A stretch of 64,000 nt of DNA from Purpureocillium takamizusanense. Taxonomy: Eukaryota > Ascomycota > Sordariomycetes > Hypocreales > Ophiocordycipitaceae. A model generated the notes under the pieces. That model was not told where the DNA came from. It searched no databases and saw nothing but the letters and a program-made list of their open reading frames with translations. The DNA lies in the NCBI RefSeq assembly GCF_022605165.1, contig NC_063068.1, forward strand, positions 372,001 through 436,000. Direction: 5' to 3'. The translations under genes and the position numbers were made by a program. Shown here in pieces: positions 21,722 to 32,004 of this stretch (positions are counted from its first letter, which is position 1; every line of letters begins with the position of its first letter).

Positions 21722-22589
21722 ATGTTGGGCGCTCTCGTCTGGATCCTGCTCATCAGTGTCCACGTCCCCTCGGTCCTGTCCCTGGCCGAGTTCTTCGTCC
21801 CCGGGGCGCCCCCTTACCCGCGCTGGAGGGCTGGTGACGTGCAAAAGATCAAGTATAGGACTACATACACGGAGTACACCATCGCTCTTTGGCAACAGTT
21901 GGATAGTGCTGGAAGGCTAGGGCCCATTCTCTTCCGTATGTATACTATACCCCATCGCAGCAGGCAGAGAGAGACCTGCAGGCAGAACACGAATGAAAGT
22001 CTCACCTAGGCTTCCCGTTAATACAGAAACCACCAATGGACCGGACACGGACTTCGACTGGGTGGTGCAGAGCTACACCCTGAACCTGGACACTTCCGAC
22101 AAGTTCTTCCTCTGGCTCTTTGAAGGAGGCCCCTCTGCCCAAGGAAACACGTCCATCACAAATCAATCATCGGGCTTCTTTTACATCTCGCCCGCGGTAA
22201 CAACTACTTCCTCATCGACAAGTACTACTACATCGACATCCACACCATCGTCATCTTCATCGCCATCATCCTCATCAGCGACTCCTTCGTCCTCCCCAAC
22301 CGTACAAGCGACCACTGACAATGGGCTTTCGACCGGAGCCAAAGCGGGCATCGGCGCCGGCGCAGGAGTCGCCGGTTTGGCCATCCTTGCCGCAATCCTC
22401 CTCTTTGCGGGGTACCGATCAAAAAAGAAGAGGGAGCTGGAAGAGCTGCGGTCTGCGAGCTACTTGAACTCCGGCGGCTTCACCTCGACCAACATGTCTA
22501 AGACGGCCCTTCCGGTCACTCCCGTACCTCAGCAACCGCCTTCTGAGCTGCCTGGACACCACCATAGAGATATGGCAGAACTTGGGTAG
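21722..22589 (+). CDS. Single-pass membrane protein, Mid2/Skg6-like architecture
   Basis: Two exons (21722-21935 and 22027-22589) give 258 residues. The signal peptide is about 1-21 (MLGALVWILLISVHVPSVLS). An ectodomain follows with YTEYTIALWQQ and DWVVQSYTLNLDTSDKFFLW. Then come a Ser/Thr-rich stalk likely to be O-mannosylated, a helix (AGVAGLAILAAILLFAGY) and a short cytosolic tail starting RSKKKR. I chose the acceptor at 22026, which rejoins PILFQTTNGPDTDFDW; an acceptor at 22010 needs a shifted donor. The layout is that of fungal cell-wall sensors and related plasma-membrane proteins. The exact function is unknown. Confidence 0.75.
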
Positions 22590-22907
22590 CCTCAGAGGTT
22601 TGGGGCTTTGGCGATGGTATTTACGTGCAACTCTCCCGAAATATCGACTCCGTGGCTGCGAATATTGGTTTGAAGTCGGTACTTTGAATTTAAGCTGCAT
22701 GATACCTCACATGATGTGTAGAGCATACTTCGACTTTGTGCTAGCCCAATATCTGGATTACGGGAACGTGACCCTGTTCAGCCACGAGCTGCATATCGCC
22801 AGTCATGTATTGTAACCACCAAAGAACGCCCCGAAGCCTGCCTTATACAAAGGTCTTGATTGCCCGATGCATGTATGCCCTCCAGATGATGCAAAAAAAG
22901 AGCATGT
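22590..22907. other. Intergenic between convergent genes
   Basis: Shared 3' region of the membrane protein and the GT31-like gene. No structure noticed. Confidence 0.4.
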
Positions 22908-24443
22908 TCAGGTGGGAGACGGCACCCAGATCAGCTCAATCACGCTATCGCGGTCACCCATCTGCCGATGCCCTACACCCTCCCAGCGGGTATCGTCCTT
23001 GTTCCTCAGGTATGTTTGCAATACTGAGCCATCGGGTTGGATCTCCGACCCTTGGATCGTCCACGAGATCTTCTCGCCACCCTTCTTCAGTGGCGGCCGC
23101 TGAGGCCCAAACACGAAATCGAAATTCCAACCCTTTTCCCACAGCGCCTCAAACGTACGTTCGACCTGACTTGTCTCGAACGTGATGCCCGCAGGGTAGT
23201 AAGCAATGGAGTGCCCGGAAATGATGAAGTCATCGGAGGTCTGGAAACGCTGCAAGATGCAGTCCTCGCCGCAGGTGTAGGCGATTTTGCTGAATTGCAA
23301 AGGTCGAGCCTCGTGCCAGCCACCACCTCGGTAATGGTGAAGCGAGAGCGGTTTGTGACCCCACTCGTAGAATCCTGCCGCGTCGCCTCGGAAGTCCAGC
23401 TGCCAGAGGCCCGGCAATACAACAAGTCGTGCGTTGCTGTTTTCGTAGATGCAATTACGCAAGAGCTTGTCGCCTTGCCATCCCGCCTCCTCCACCTTCT
23501 GCGGCGATGCGCAAACGCTGATAGAGTCTGTAATCTTCTTGGCCATTGGTAATGATAAGAACACGCCGGCTCCACCAAATGCTTGAGAACCATGTCGCTC
23601 AACAGCACCGACGTCTTCCGAGAGCGTGCCGATATAAAGATCTTTAGAGTGATCAAAGGCGCCGAGGCTCCGAATCAGACTATGCATGCTGGGAAAGAAC
23701 GTGTCGTCGTCGCATAATACTAGCCACTTTCTGTGTCGAGAATCCTCCTGTCGATATAGGTGCGGAACGAGGTTGATGTATCGAACGGGCATATGTGGTT
23801 CGTTTGATCGGTCGACTTGGGCCTCAATTCCGGCATCGCGAAGAATTGTGCGAGCGTCGCGGAGCTCCTCGTCGCTAGCCTCCTCAAGTATGAGGAACAG
23901 CTTGGCGCCATTACTGACGCCATGGCCATTCGTGAGCCAGTATTGCCAGTCACCGATCATGTCAACGCGCGACTCATTTAGTCGTTTGAATGTAGTCGAT
24001 ACGCCGAACGCAAAGTCCGAAGCCACGACGCTGGAGGCCAGGCCGGAAACCGGGACCTCGACTTGTATGGGCTTGGGGCAGTCGCCATTGACGGTGCCTG
24101 CGTTGACCTGCTTCGTGATGTCGATCGGCACCGTGTTTGTGCTCAGTAACGCCTGCGGGAGAACCGTCATGCTCTTCCGCTCGAGGCCTTGGCGACGCCG
24201 AAAGCTGACGATTCGAGCGTGGTAGTCGAACTGGTCATCGATGCCATATCGTTGCTTGATATCGGCGAAGTGGGAAGTGTCGAACGCGCAAGCCGTCCCA
24301 GCAGCCAAACGTCCGTTTCTGAGCGTCGGGTCGGATATGCCTGCGCTCCCTGATAACCGACCCTGCAGCATGCCGCCAAATATGGCAAATGCAAGCAGGG
24401 CAGATATGGAGACTAGCGTCAGCCTGATCCGCCTCCGCATCAT
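22908..24443 (-). CDS. Golgi type II glycosyltransferase, GT31/Fringe-like
   Basis: A single exon of 511 residues. The N-terminal signal anchor is at about 5-27 (RIRLTLVSISALLAFAIFGG). The lumenal domain has the metal-binding Asp triad in WLVLCDDDTFF near residue 245. Further blocks include YIGTLSEDVGA, AFGGAGVFLSLPMA and GWQGDKLLRNCIY, as in fungal Fringe-like/DUF604 proteins. It should transfer a sugar from a nucleotide donor onto a glycan in the Golgi lumen. Donor and acceptor are unknown. Length and lack of introns suit the fungal family. Confidence 0.85.
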   Translation of the reverse strand: MMRRRIRLTLVSISALLAFAIFGGMLQGRLSGSAGISDPTLRNGRLAAGTACAFDTSHFADIKQRYGIDDQFDYHARIVSFRRRQGLERKSMTVLPQALLSTNTVPIDITKQVNAGTVNGDCPKPIQVEVPVSGLASSVVASDFAFGVSTTFKRLNESRVDMIGDWQYWLTNGHGVSNGAKLFLILEEASDEELRDARTILRDAGIEAQVDRSNEPHMPVRYINLVPHLYRQEDSRHRKWLVLCDDDTFFPSMHSLIRSLGAFDHSKDLYIGTLSEDVGAVERHGSQAFGGAGVFLSLPMAKKITDSISVCASPQKVEEAGWQGDKLLRNCIYENSNARLVVLPGLWQLDFRGDAAGFYEWGHKPLSLHHYRGGGWHEARPLQFSKIAYTCGEDCILQRFQTSDDFIISGHSIAYYPAGITFETSQVERTFEALWEKGWNFDFVFGPQRPPLKKGGEKISWTIQGSEIQPDGSVLQTYLRNKDDTRWEGVGHRQMGDRDSVIELIWVPSPT

Positions 24444-26525
24444 GACGACGGCTCAAACTTGGAGGCTCCCTGAGCCTTCAGTCATGACAGTTGGACCAAA
24501 TGGCCGGAAACCGGAGGCCTGGGCTGACGCGAGATGGCGGCCGCAGCAGCAGAGGAAGCAAAATGACAGAAACCAAACCGGAGCATGGCCCCCATCGTTC
24601 ACGGGCAAGTGGGTGGCCGGGCCTTGGCTCGTGCAATGGGGACGAGCTTTCCAAGGCTGAGAAGAAAGGGGGAGGGATGATCGATTTTGGCGCGAAGCAA
24701 AGGCCCCAGCTTCTTCACTCATACGGGGCTGTTGTCGAGTGTCGTGTCCAGCTGGGCAGTGCGTCTCGGGCGCTCTTCGCACGGTGTGGAGGAGGTTATC
24801 CTCGCTGCCCCCAACGGTCGCGCTGAGGGTGGGCTGCAATGTCGTTTGGCTGGCCCGGAACAAATCAGGGCGGATCGTAGTGCATGGGAAGCCGGCCAAC
24901 AGTGGGCCTGAAATTGAAGGGTGGGTACTTGGGAGCGTCCGGGTTTTCTGGCTCGCGGCGATGGAAGTGTGAGTGACCTGAGAATAAGCGGTGGACATCA
25001 TTATTGTTCATACTACCTACAGCAGGCAGTTCCTCCCAGCGGCCTGTAGGTAGGTTAGTTAGTACTTTGTCGAATACGGCAGCCACTCGTGCGACCCGCA
25101 AGAAGGGATTTTCTTCCAGCTGCCTTGATGAGCTGTGCTTCGTACCGCAAAAGCCGATTCTCAGGCCACCACGAACTAAGTAAGGTAGTAACTTAGTAGC
25201 TAACGTAATACCTCGCCCGCGCCGAACCGCATTCTTTCTGTCTCTGCCCAGCGTCTTCAACGTTATCTTAGTGCGAGTTTTAGCTTCCCAAAGCGTTTCT
25301 GCCGCCGTCAACCATCCACATCAACTGGGTCTGAGACTCCAGGGGAACGGCACGTGGCAGGCATTGTCGAGACTTTGCTCCGGAGCTACCGCCGCGATGT
25401 GGATTCAGTCACGCGATTAGGACGGTTCATTTGACAGGGCCTGGTCACCAGGAATTCTTAGGTAGGGCACCAGGCAAGGAGTGCTTCGTAGGTAGAGGTG
25501 GAGCGACGCAGGGCGGCCACAATTAGTAGCCTCCGGGTGTTGACTCTCCAGCGAACGGAACAGTGGGCGACGCGCTGTAATGGCAGCAACCTGTTACAAT
25601 ACCGATGCAGTACTAAGGTCTGCTGGACGCAGGCTGACTATCGCCCTGGCGTTGGCCCTCCATCTCCTCGTCATGCAGGTACGTACCCCAGCTGGCGCCC
25701 AACAGCCCAGCGGGTTGGAGGGATCCATTAGATGGATCCACACACACACACCCCTCTCAGAGGAGGTGCCAAGTCTGCCCTGTTCTGTGCGTGCAGTAGC
25801 GGCCGAAGGTGGCTGGCGGGCGCGCGTGAGCGAGCGAGTGTGAGATGCCACCCGTCGCGAGCCTTGCCCCTTCCGTGCCGTTGACCCTCGTCCTCCCCTC
25901 GATGTGCCCATGAGGCTAATGACGGTCAGTTCATGCGCACCTCAAAGCTACGAGCCTGGCTGGCATTAGCCATGGCCCTGCGACAGTCCTTTCGTACTTT
26001 ACCCGCGGCTTGCAGCGAATAGATACGCTACAGATGCTGTCGCAGGCAAGCAAACCCTCCCAATGACCACACCTGTCGCCGCAATAATGTGCCGTGCTCT
26101 CGTGAAGGTTACTCCAACGTCGCGCACAGTGCCCCACCGACATTGATTTTATGCCGTTGTGGTCGCAACATTTCTGGCAGCTGCAGTGTTGAACTCAGGC
26201 GTATCAACCGACATAGGCACCACCTAGGCCGCAACCTCAGGACCACGACTGCGTTATGCCGAGCAGATGCCGATGGTACGAATATATTAACGTTTGTAAG
26301 CGCGCATTGCACGTTATGTTGGAGCGACGCGCGCCACCGCCGCCCTGGAGCTCAGAGCCCATGTATCGTATCACCCTGCCAGGCCGAGTTGTTCCTCAAT
26401 TTGTACACCATGTGGTTTGCCGAAACTCCCGAAACCGCATCTGCGCTTTTGCTCAAATCTGACGAAGAAAATGCAAGTCGCTCGTGCTCTCTCGTCCAGC
26501 CAGATAGCCAGCCAGGCCCCCCCCT
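24444..26525. other. Intergenic, 2.1 kb
   Basis: No convincing gene. TAGGTAGG-type motifs occur at 25047, 25460 and 25488. An inverted repeat, CTAAGT-N9-ACTTAG, lies near 25176-25196. The minus-strand frames of 182 and 148 codons here lack family-like features. Confidence 0.4.
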
Positions 26526-26789
26526 TCATTGTCTTGGATTGTTTCCAGCCTCACGGGGTATCAGACATCGCCTTATTTCGTCGTTAATCTCGGTGACATC
26601 GTCGATCCGATAATACGCAGCGCATGTCTGTCCCGGATTTTGCTTGTTCGTCGTCTCGTCGATCGGTTTGATGACTTCGTCGGGTGCAGGGACGACGACG
26701 GCGCCGGCGGCGCGCACTGCCGCGCACGAAAGGGCGAGGATGAGCACGGCAGCGAGGAAGTGGCTCTGGCCCGCCTTGGCCGCGAGCAT
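26526..26789 (-). CDS. Candidate small secreted protein
   Basis: An 87-residue frame starting in a good fungal context (CAAAACCATG). Residues about 1-28 form a classical signal peptide (LAAVLILALSCAAVRAAG), leaving about 59 mature residues. These include PAPDEVIKPIDETTNKQN and two Cys (QTCAAYY, IRRCL). Its composition is protein-like, unlike neighbouring frames. I recognise no family. Small secreted proteins of fungi include effectors and wall proteins, but nothing here decides which. No TATA near the ATG. It could also be the 5' exon of a longer gene or a chance frame. Confidence 0.38.
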   Translation of the reverse strand: MLAAKAGQSHFLAAVLILALSCAAVRAAGAVVVPAPDEVIKPIDETTNKQNPGQTCAAYYRIDDVTEINDEIRRCLIPREAGNNPRQ

Positions 26790-27645
26790 GGTTTTGCTGA
26801 GACGAGGGCTGCTGGCTGACGGGCGTGTGGAATCGTTCGCCGCTTACTTCCGCGAATTCGTGGCGATCTGATCTGGACAACTGTTACTAGAGCCGGGGTG
26901 GGACGGACGGATGAAAGGTGGTCGACAGGCAATTATATGTACGCACACTCAATTTCGAGTCACTGGACTCTTTCAGCCGCCCCCGAGGGCCCAGGCTCCA
27001 ACAGAGGCGCTCATTCTGACGCAAACAAGAAGTCGCCTGCAGGAGGTCGACCGGCTTGGGGATAAGCGCTGTTGTTGGTCCGTCCCGGCCGCCTGTTGGC
27101 TTGAGACGCCACCCACGGCGCCCAGGACCCCTGGCAACATCGTGTCCCCCCATCACCGTGTCCGGACATGCGTGGATCCCACCATCCATCCAACCCCCCC
27201 GGCTTGTGGTGCTGGTGGTGCTTGCTGACAACGGGACGAGAAATCTCCCACAATGTGACGCTATATAGTGGTTTTGGAGGGCACTGTGCGCGATTTACTG
27301 TGTACTAGGTACCTAGCGGCGGCATGATGGGACTCAGGAGAGGAGCATGCCGCCAGCCGCCAGCAGCCACCGGAACGACAGCCCTGCCCTGGAAGTGTAC
27401 CAGCAGGCAGCCCTTGTTCTTCCAAATCTGCATGATTTGCCAAGCCTGCTTGCCGCCATGTGACGGGCTGGCTGGCTGGCTGGGTGCGTGGCCTCAGGTC
27501 GCGCGTAAATCAGTGCCGCCGGGCGGAAGGATCTGGGGAGGCTGCAAGGCAGCGAGCGTGCAATTTGTTAAACCTGGCCCTTTCCAGCTCCTCTTTTTGG
27601 CCGCCGCCGTGACATGGACGACGCAACCCAAAGCAAAAGGACGAC
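26790..27645. other. Intergenic upstream of the GT25-like gene
   Basis: No gene seen. It carries the 12-base palindrome CTAGGTACCTAG at 27305-27316 and a CTATATAG near 27263 that could serve either strand. Confidence 0.4.
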
Positions 27646-28924
27646 ATGCTGCTTCTCAAAGCCAACCGTCGGCTGCGCACGGGCAGGGCGATAGCTCTGT
27701 GCCTCCTCGTCTTCGTCGTCTGGATCTTCACGTCAAGCCAGCTGCTGTCCTTCTTCCGGATAGAGGGCGGTGATGGGTCGAACGATGGCATTGTGGCATC
27801 CAGCAGCAATGCTACGCTTGGCTTCGGTCAAATCTATGTCATCTCGCAGCGAGGGTCGGCGCGTCGCAAGGGCATCATCCAGGCGGCCAATGTCACCGAG
27901 TTGCAGTTCACCATTCCCGAGCAGCCAGTTTGGACGGAAGCCGATGAGCGCAACTTCAGACTTGCAAATAATTCGTCTATTAGCAAGGGCTCACTGCTAG
28001 CTTGGCTCGGGCATCTACACGCTCTGCAACAGTAAGGGAAAACCCGCACCTCCTTGCAATCGCGTCGCTTGTTCAAGGCCTGTGTGCGTCTCTAACCTTT
28101 GACGCTTTCTATCGCTACCTAGGTTCCTCGACTCGGGAGCAGATACCGCCTTGTTTCTCGAGGACGACGTCGACTGGGACATCCGGCTCCGCACAACTCA
28201 AGCACCACTCGTGTCCGCCGCCGTGCGCCAGGTCCTCGGCCGGACATCGAGACGTCTTGACGCGCGAAAGTATCCATACGGCGATCCGAGTAGCTGGGAC
28301 CTGCTTTATCTGGGCCATTGCGGCGACTACTGGCATGGCATGGACGTCGAGTTCAAAGATGGCCATGTCAAGCCCAAAGACCTCGAAAAGACGCCACACA
28401 CGGCGTTCATCGACCCATCCATGTCGCATTCTGACAACCTACATCCCTTTACGAAATCGTTGATGAAGAATCTCGGCGTCGACGAATACACGCGCCTCGT
28501 CCACCGCTCCGTCTTTCCGCTCTGCACCTTTGGCTATGCGCTCTCACGCGCGGGCGCGCGCCGTATCCTAGAATGGGGAGGCAAGGAGCCATCCGAAGGG
28601 GGCTACAAGGCTTACGATGTCTTGATCCTGCTCAGCTGCCGCGACTACGGACTGCGTTGCTGGACGGTCAACCCGGAGCTCTTCCACCACGTCCCCGGGC
28701 CCAGCATCATCGACACCCAGTCAGGCAACAAGAACCTGCCACCGGTAGACCGTGCGGCTCAAGAACAAGTCAAGACCCGCGGCGAGACGCCAAACATAGA
28801 TTGCGGGTTTTGGAAGGGCGCGTTCGGCTTTGACGAGCAGGACGAGGACCGCCTCGAGTATCTTCGGCAGGAAGTGGGCAGGAAAGGGAGGTGTCTAAAG
28901 AGCGGACGCGACTTGCAAGGCTGA
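27646..28924 (+). CDS. Type II membrane glycosyltransferase, GT25-like
   Basis: Two exons (27646-28031 and 28123-28924) give 395 residues. A signal anchor lies at about 14-36 (GRAIALCLLVFVVWIFTSSQ). The catalytic region starts with IYVISQRGSARRKG. The 91-base intron rejoins HALQQFLDSGADTALFLEDD, bringing in the acidic FLEDDVDW that GT25 enzymes use for metal and nucleotide-sugar binding. Later blocks are DLLYLGHCGDYWHG and FGYALSRAGARRILEWGG. Fungal members resemble bacterial LOS galactosyltransferases and collagen GT25 enzymes. The acceptor in fungi is unknown. Golgi localisation is inferred. Confidence 0.85.
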
Positions 28925-30674
28925 AGACCATGACTCTATGGAGCTTGCGAATCTTCTATCAACCCGGATCAAGCGGGCGATGAACATTTAAGATTGTGTC
29001 TTTGGCGGCATCATGAACCAGAGTTTGCCGAGACATAGGTCCGACATAACCCGTTCTAAGCCGCGAGCTGGCTACGACGCATTCCAAGGACCTGACTCTT
29101 TTTGCCCCTCACCAACGCGACGTCACTACGGCATAGCGACTACTTCCAGACAGCATCGCATTTAGAAATGCCGCTTGGCGGCCGCACCGCTGGCGGGATG
29201 GCCATAGCATTGCACGAGATGATGATTGACGCAGCTCAGCAGCCGTGATGCACCAGCAGTCAGGCCCTCCCCTCCTCAAGAAGCGTCACGTTTTGAAACG
29301 CGCATCAGCCGCGGTGGCTTGGTTGATCTACTCGGAACGCGGTCCTTCCGCCGATGCGGAAGATTGGCGGGATCGCGGGGGACTCCTGTCCGGGGAGGGA
29401 GAGAGTGTTTCCAAATTGCTCCACCCTCCTTGCTATTAGCGATGGGAGCATGATCTCGACCTGTCTGTCACTAAGAGTTTATGGGCCTTTGAATGAGAAG
29501 CGTGCTGTTTCGAGCGTGCTCGCGTCCCTTATCGCATGCGTTCAGCATCGTCAAGTCTCCCTTTGCCCCGACTGAAGTTGTTTTCCTGCTCTCTGGGGAG
29601 TCGTGAGCTGCAGCTTGACTGCAGAGAGAGGCGGCGGCGGTGACGGTGACGGTGACGGTGACGGTGATCTCTGGATCTTCAAGACAGCGTCATAACACCT
29701 ACACGTACAAGCGGATGGTGCAGGTTCGGTCTTCGCCGAGGCAGCACGCTTATGATAGTGTGCTCTCTTCATCCCCAGAGGGACCGACCGATAGATGTTG
29801 TATAATACCCTATATTGATGGACCCCCTGGTTTTCGAAGGACTCGATCTGGAGCATCGTGCACATACAGCGTGCAAAGTCGCCAAATTACCAGCGCGAGT
29901 GCTGCCGTTGACCTCGCGCTATCCGTGCGGGCCACAGCCGTTTTGTCTAGATGCTGGTACCGACATGCTGGCCTGCTACGTGCCCGCGCCGTCAGCCCTC
30001 CATCGTTCTTCAGCCGCTAGGTAGCAGCGCTTTCGCCAGGTTCGGCTCATCTCATGGATCGCATGGAAGACGAGTGCCCCGCGTGCAAGTAGGCATTGAC
30101 GATGCGCTCGCATGGGCACATGGATATACGTACATCATGCGCGAGTCTTGGCTTGCTCGGCGCATCTGCAAGTTGGCTCTGGCATTCGGACAATTTTTTG
30201 GTAGTTCCTATACAAAAGATTTGAGGGTTCTGTAACTCAGATGCTGCATTCTGTGGGCGACACCCAGTTATCGAAGCCATTGATAGTGGCAATCCCCAGT
30301 AAAACCCTCCGTTTTCCTCAGCAGGGCGACCCGGGTTTTCTGTGAGCTTGGTAGCGATTCTTGTCATAAATCGTATATCTTGACCACCGACTGAAGCGCC
30401 AAATAATCACAGCCAAAACCTTCGAAAGGTCGGATGAAATTCCCACCATGTTGTGACGGTGGCGTCGTCGTCATCAGCAACGGACAGCGGAACGCGGGGT
30501 CCAGCCCAACCCGATTAGGCAGCTTGCGCTGTGACGCGACCGCCTGGTCTGACACTCGGGGGGCCGGCTGCGACACCCAGCTAGCGCTGGCCTCCAGCGA
30601 AGAGGTCAACCTCTCTCCTCCATCATCGTCATCGTCCTCATCATCATCGCCCCCGTCGTCGCCTTCTACCCAAC
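28925..30674. other. Intergenic between GT25-like and aminopeptidase genes
   Basis: 1.75 kb with no supportable gene. It contains a GGTGAC tandem repeat at 29639-29668. Just before the aminopeptidase ATG there is a CATCAT/CGTCGT pyrimidine-rich leader (30615-30665). Confidence 0.45.
29639..29668. repeat. GGTGAC hexamer tandem repeat
   Basis: Five head-to-tail copies of GGTGAC, the last ending GGTGAT, in intergenic DNA. Confidence 0.8.
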
Positions 30675-32004
30675 ATGAAGCTCTCCCACACCTCGCTGCT
30701 CGCCGCGTGCGTGCCGGTCATCTCGGCTCGCTTCCTCGAGACGCACGAGCGTGCCGCCGCCGCCGCCAACGCGCACGTCGAGCTGCACCCCAACACGGAC
30801 AAATTCCTGGTCGAGACGTCTCCCGGCGAGACGAAATGGGTCACCGAGGAGGACAAGTGGGGGATGAAGAGGGTGCGATCGCTCCAAATGCTCGTTTTGC
30901 CATTGCGCGATACTGACCCGCCGTGTATAGAACGGCCAGAACTTCATGGACATTACCAACGCCCGCAACCTCGGCAAGCATATGCGAGCCGCGTCCCCCG
31001 TCACGTTCCCGGGCAAATGCGTCAGGCAGGATGCCGTCGGCAAGCTTTCCAAAAAGCTCGACAAGAAACACATGAAGCAGAACCTTGAGAAGCTCACGAG
31101 CTTCCACACGCGCTACTACAAGTCCGACTACGGCCTGCAGTCATCGGACTGGGTGCTGGCCAAGGTCAATGATATCATCAAGGATGCGGGCGCGAAGGGC
31201 TCTGTCCACGCGGAGAGCTTCCCGCACGCGTGGAAGCAGCACTCGGTCATCGCCACGATCCCGGGGCAGAGCAACAGCACCATTGTCATCGGCGCGCACC
31301 AGGACTCGACCAACCTCTGGCTGCCGTCCATCCTTGCCGCGCCCGGGGCCGATGACGACGGCAGCGGCACCGTGACCATCCTGGAGGTGTTCCGCACGCT
31401 CCTCGGATCCAAGGACGTGGTCGAGGGCAAGGCGCCCAACACGATCGAGTTCCACTGGTACAGCGCCGAGGAGGGTGGGCTGCTCGGCAGCCAAGACATC
31501 TTCCAGTCGTACGAGAAGAGCAACCGCGACGTCAAGGCCATGCTGCAGCAGGACATGACGGGATATGTGCAGGGAACGCTGGATGCCGGTGACCCGGAGA
31601 GCGTTGGTGTCATTGTAGACTATGTCGATCCGGGCCTGACCAAATTTATCAAGACGGTGATTGAACAGGTGAGTTTTTCCCTGACCGCCTCTCCCACGGA
31701 TAGAGAAGGTCTTGCTGACGGATGTGCACTCACACAGTACTGCAACATTCCCTGGGTCGAGACCAAGTGCGGGTATGCCTGCTCCGATCACGCATCGGCG
31801 TCCAAGGCCGGCTACCCGTCTGCGTTTGTCATCGAGTCGGCGTTTGAGAACTCGGACCCGCACATTCACACGACGGACGACCTGATCAAGTATCTGTCGT
31901 TTGACCACATGCTAGAGCATGCGCGCATGACTCTTGGACTCGTGTATGAGCTGGGCTTCCACGACTTTGAGGGCAAGCAGAAGGAGGAGCCGAGTGAGCT
32001 GTAA
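30675..32004 (+). CDS. Secreted leucine aminopeptidase (peptidase family M28)
   Basis: Three exons (30675-30872, 30931-31668, 31738-32004) give 400 residues, the usual length of fungal LAP1-type enzymes. Signal peptide is about 1-18, then a propeptide. The co-catalytic zinc site is visible: His/Asp in GAHQDST, Asp in GADDDGSG, Glu pair in YSAEEGG, Asp in QQDMTGY and the late His in HIHTTDD. KCGYAC supplies the conserved disulphide. It removes N-terminal Leu and other hydrophobic residues from peptides outside the cell. Introns are 58 and 69 bases; the second is a multiple of three with no stop in frame. Confidence 0.93.

Noticed and set aside
24453..25001. 182-codon minus-strand frame upstream of the GT31-like gene
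   Set aside because: Low-complexity Ser/Pro/Thr translation, no domain or signal peptide, overlapping equally long frames on the other strand; best explained as promoter DNA without stops.
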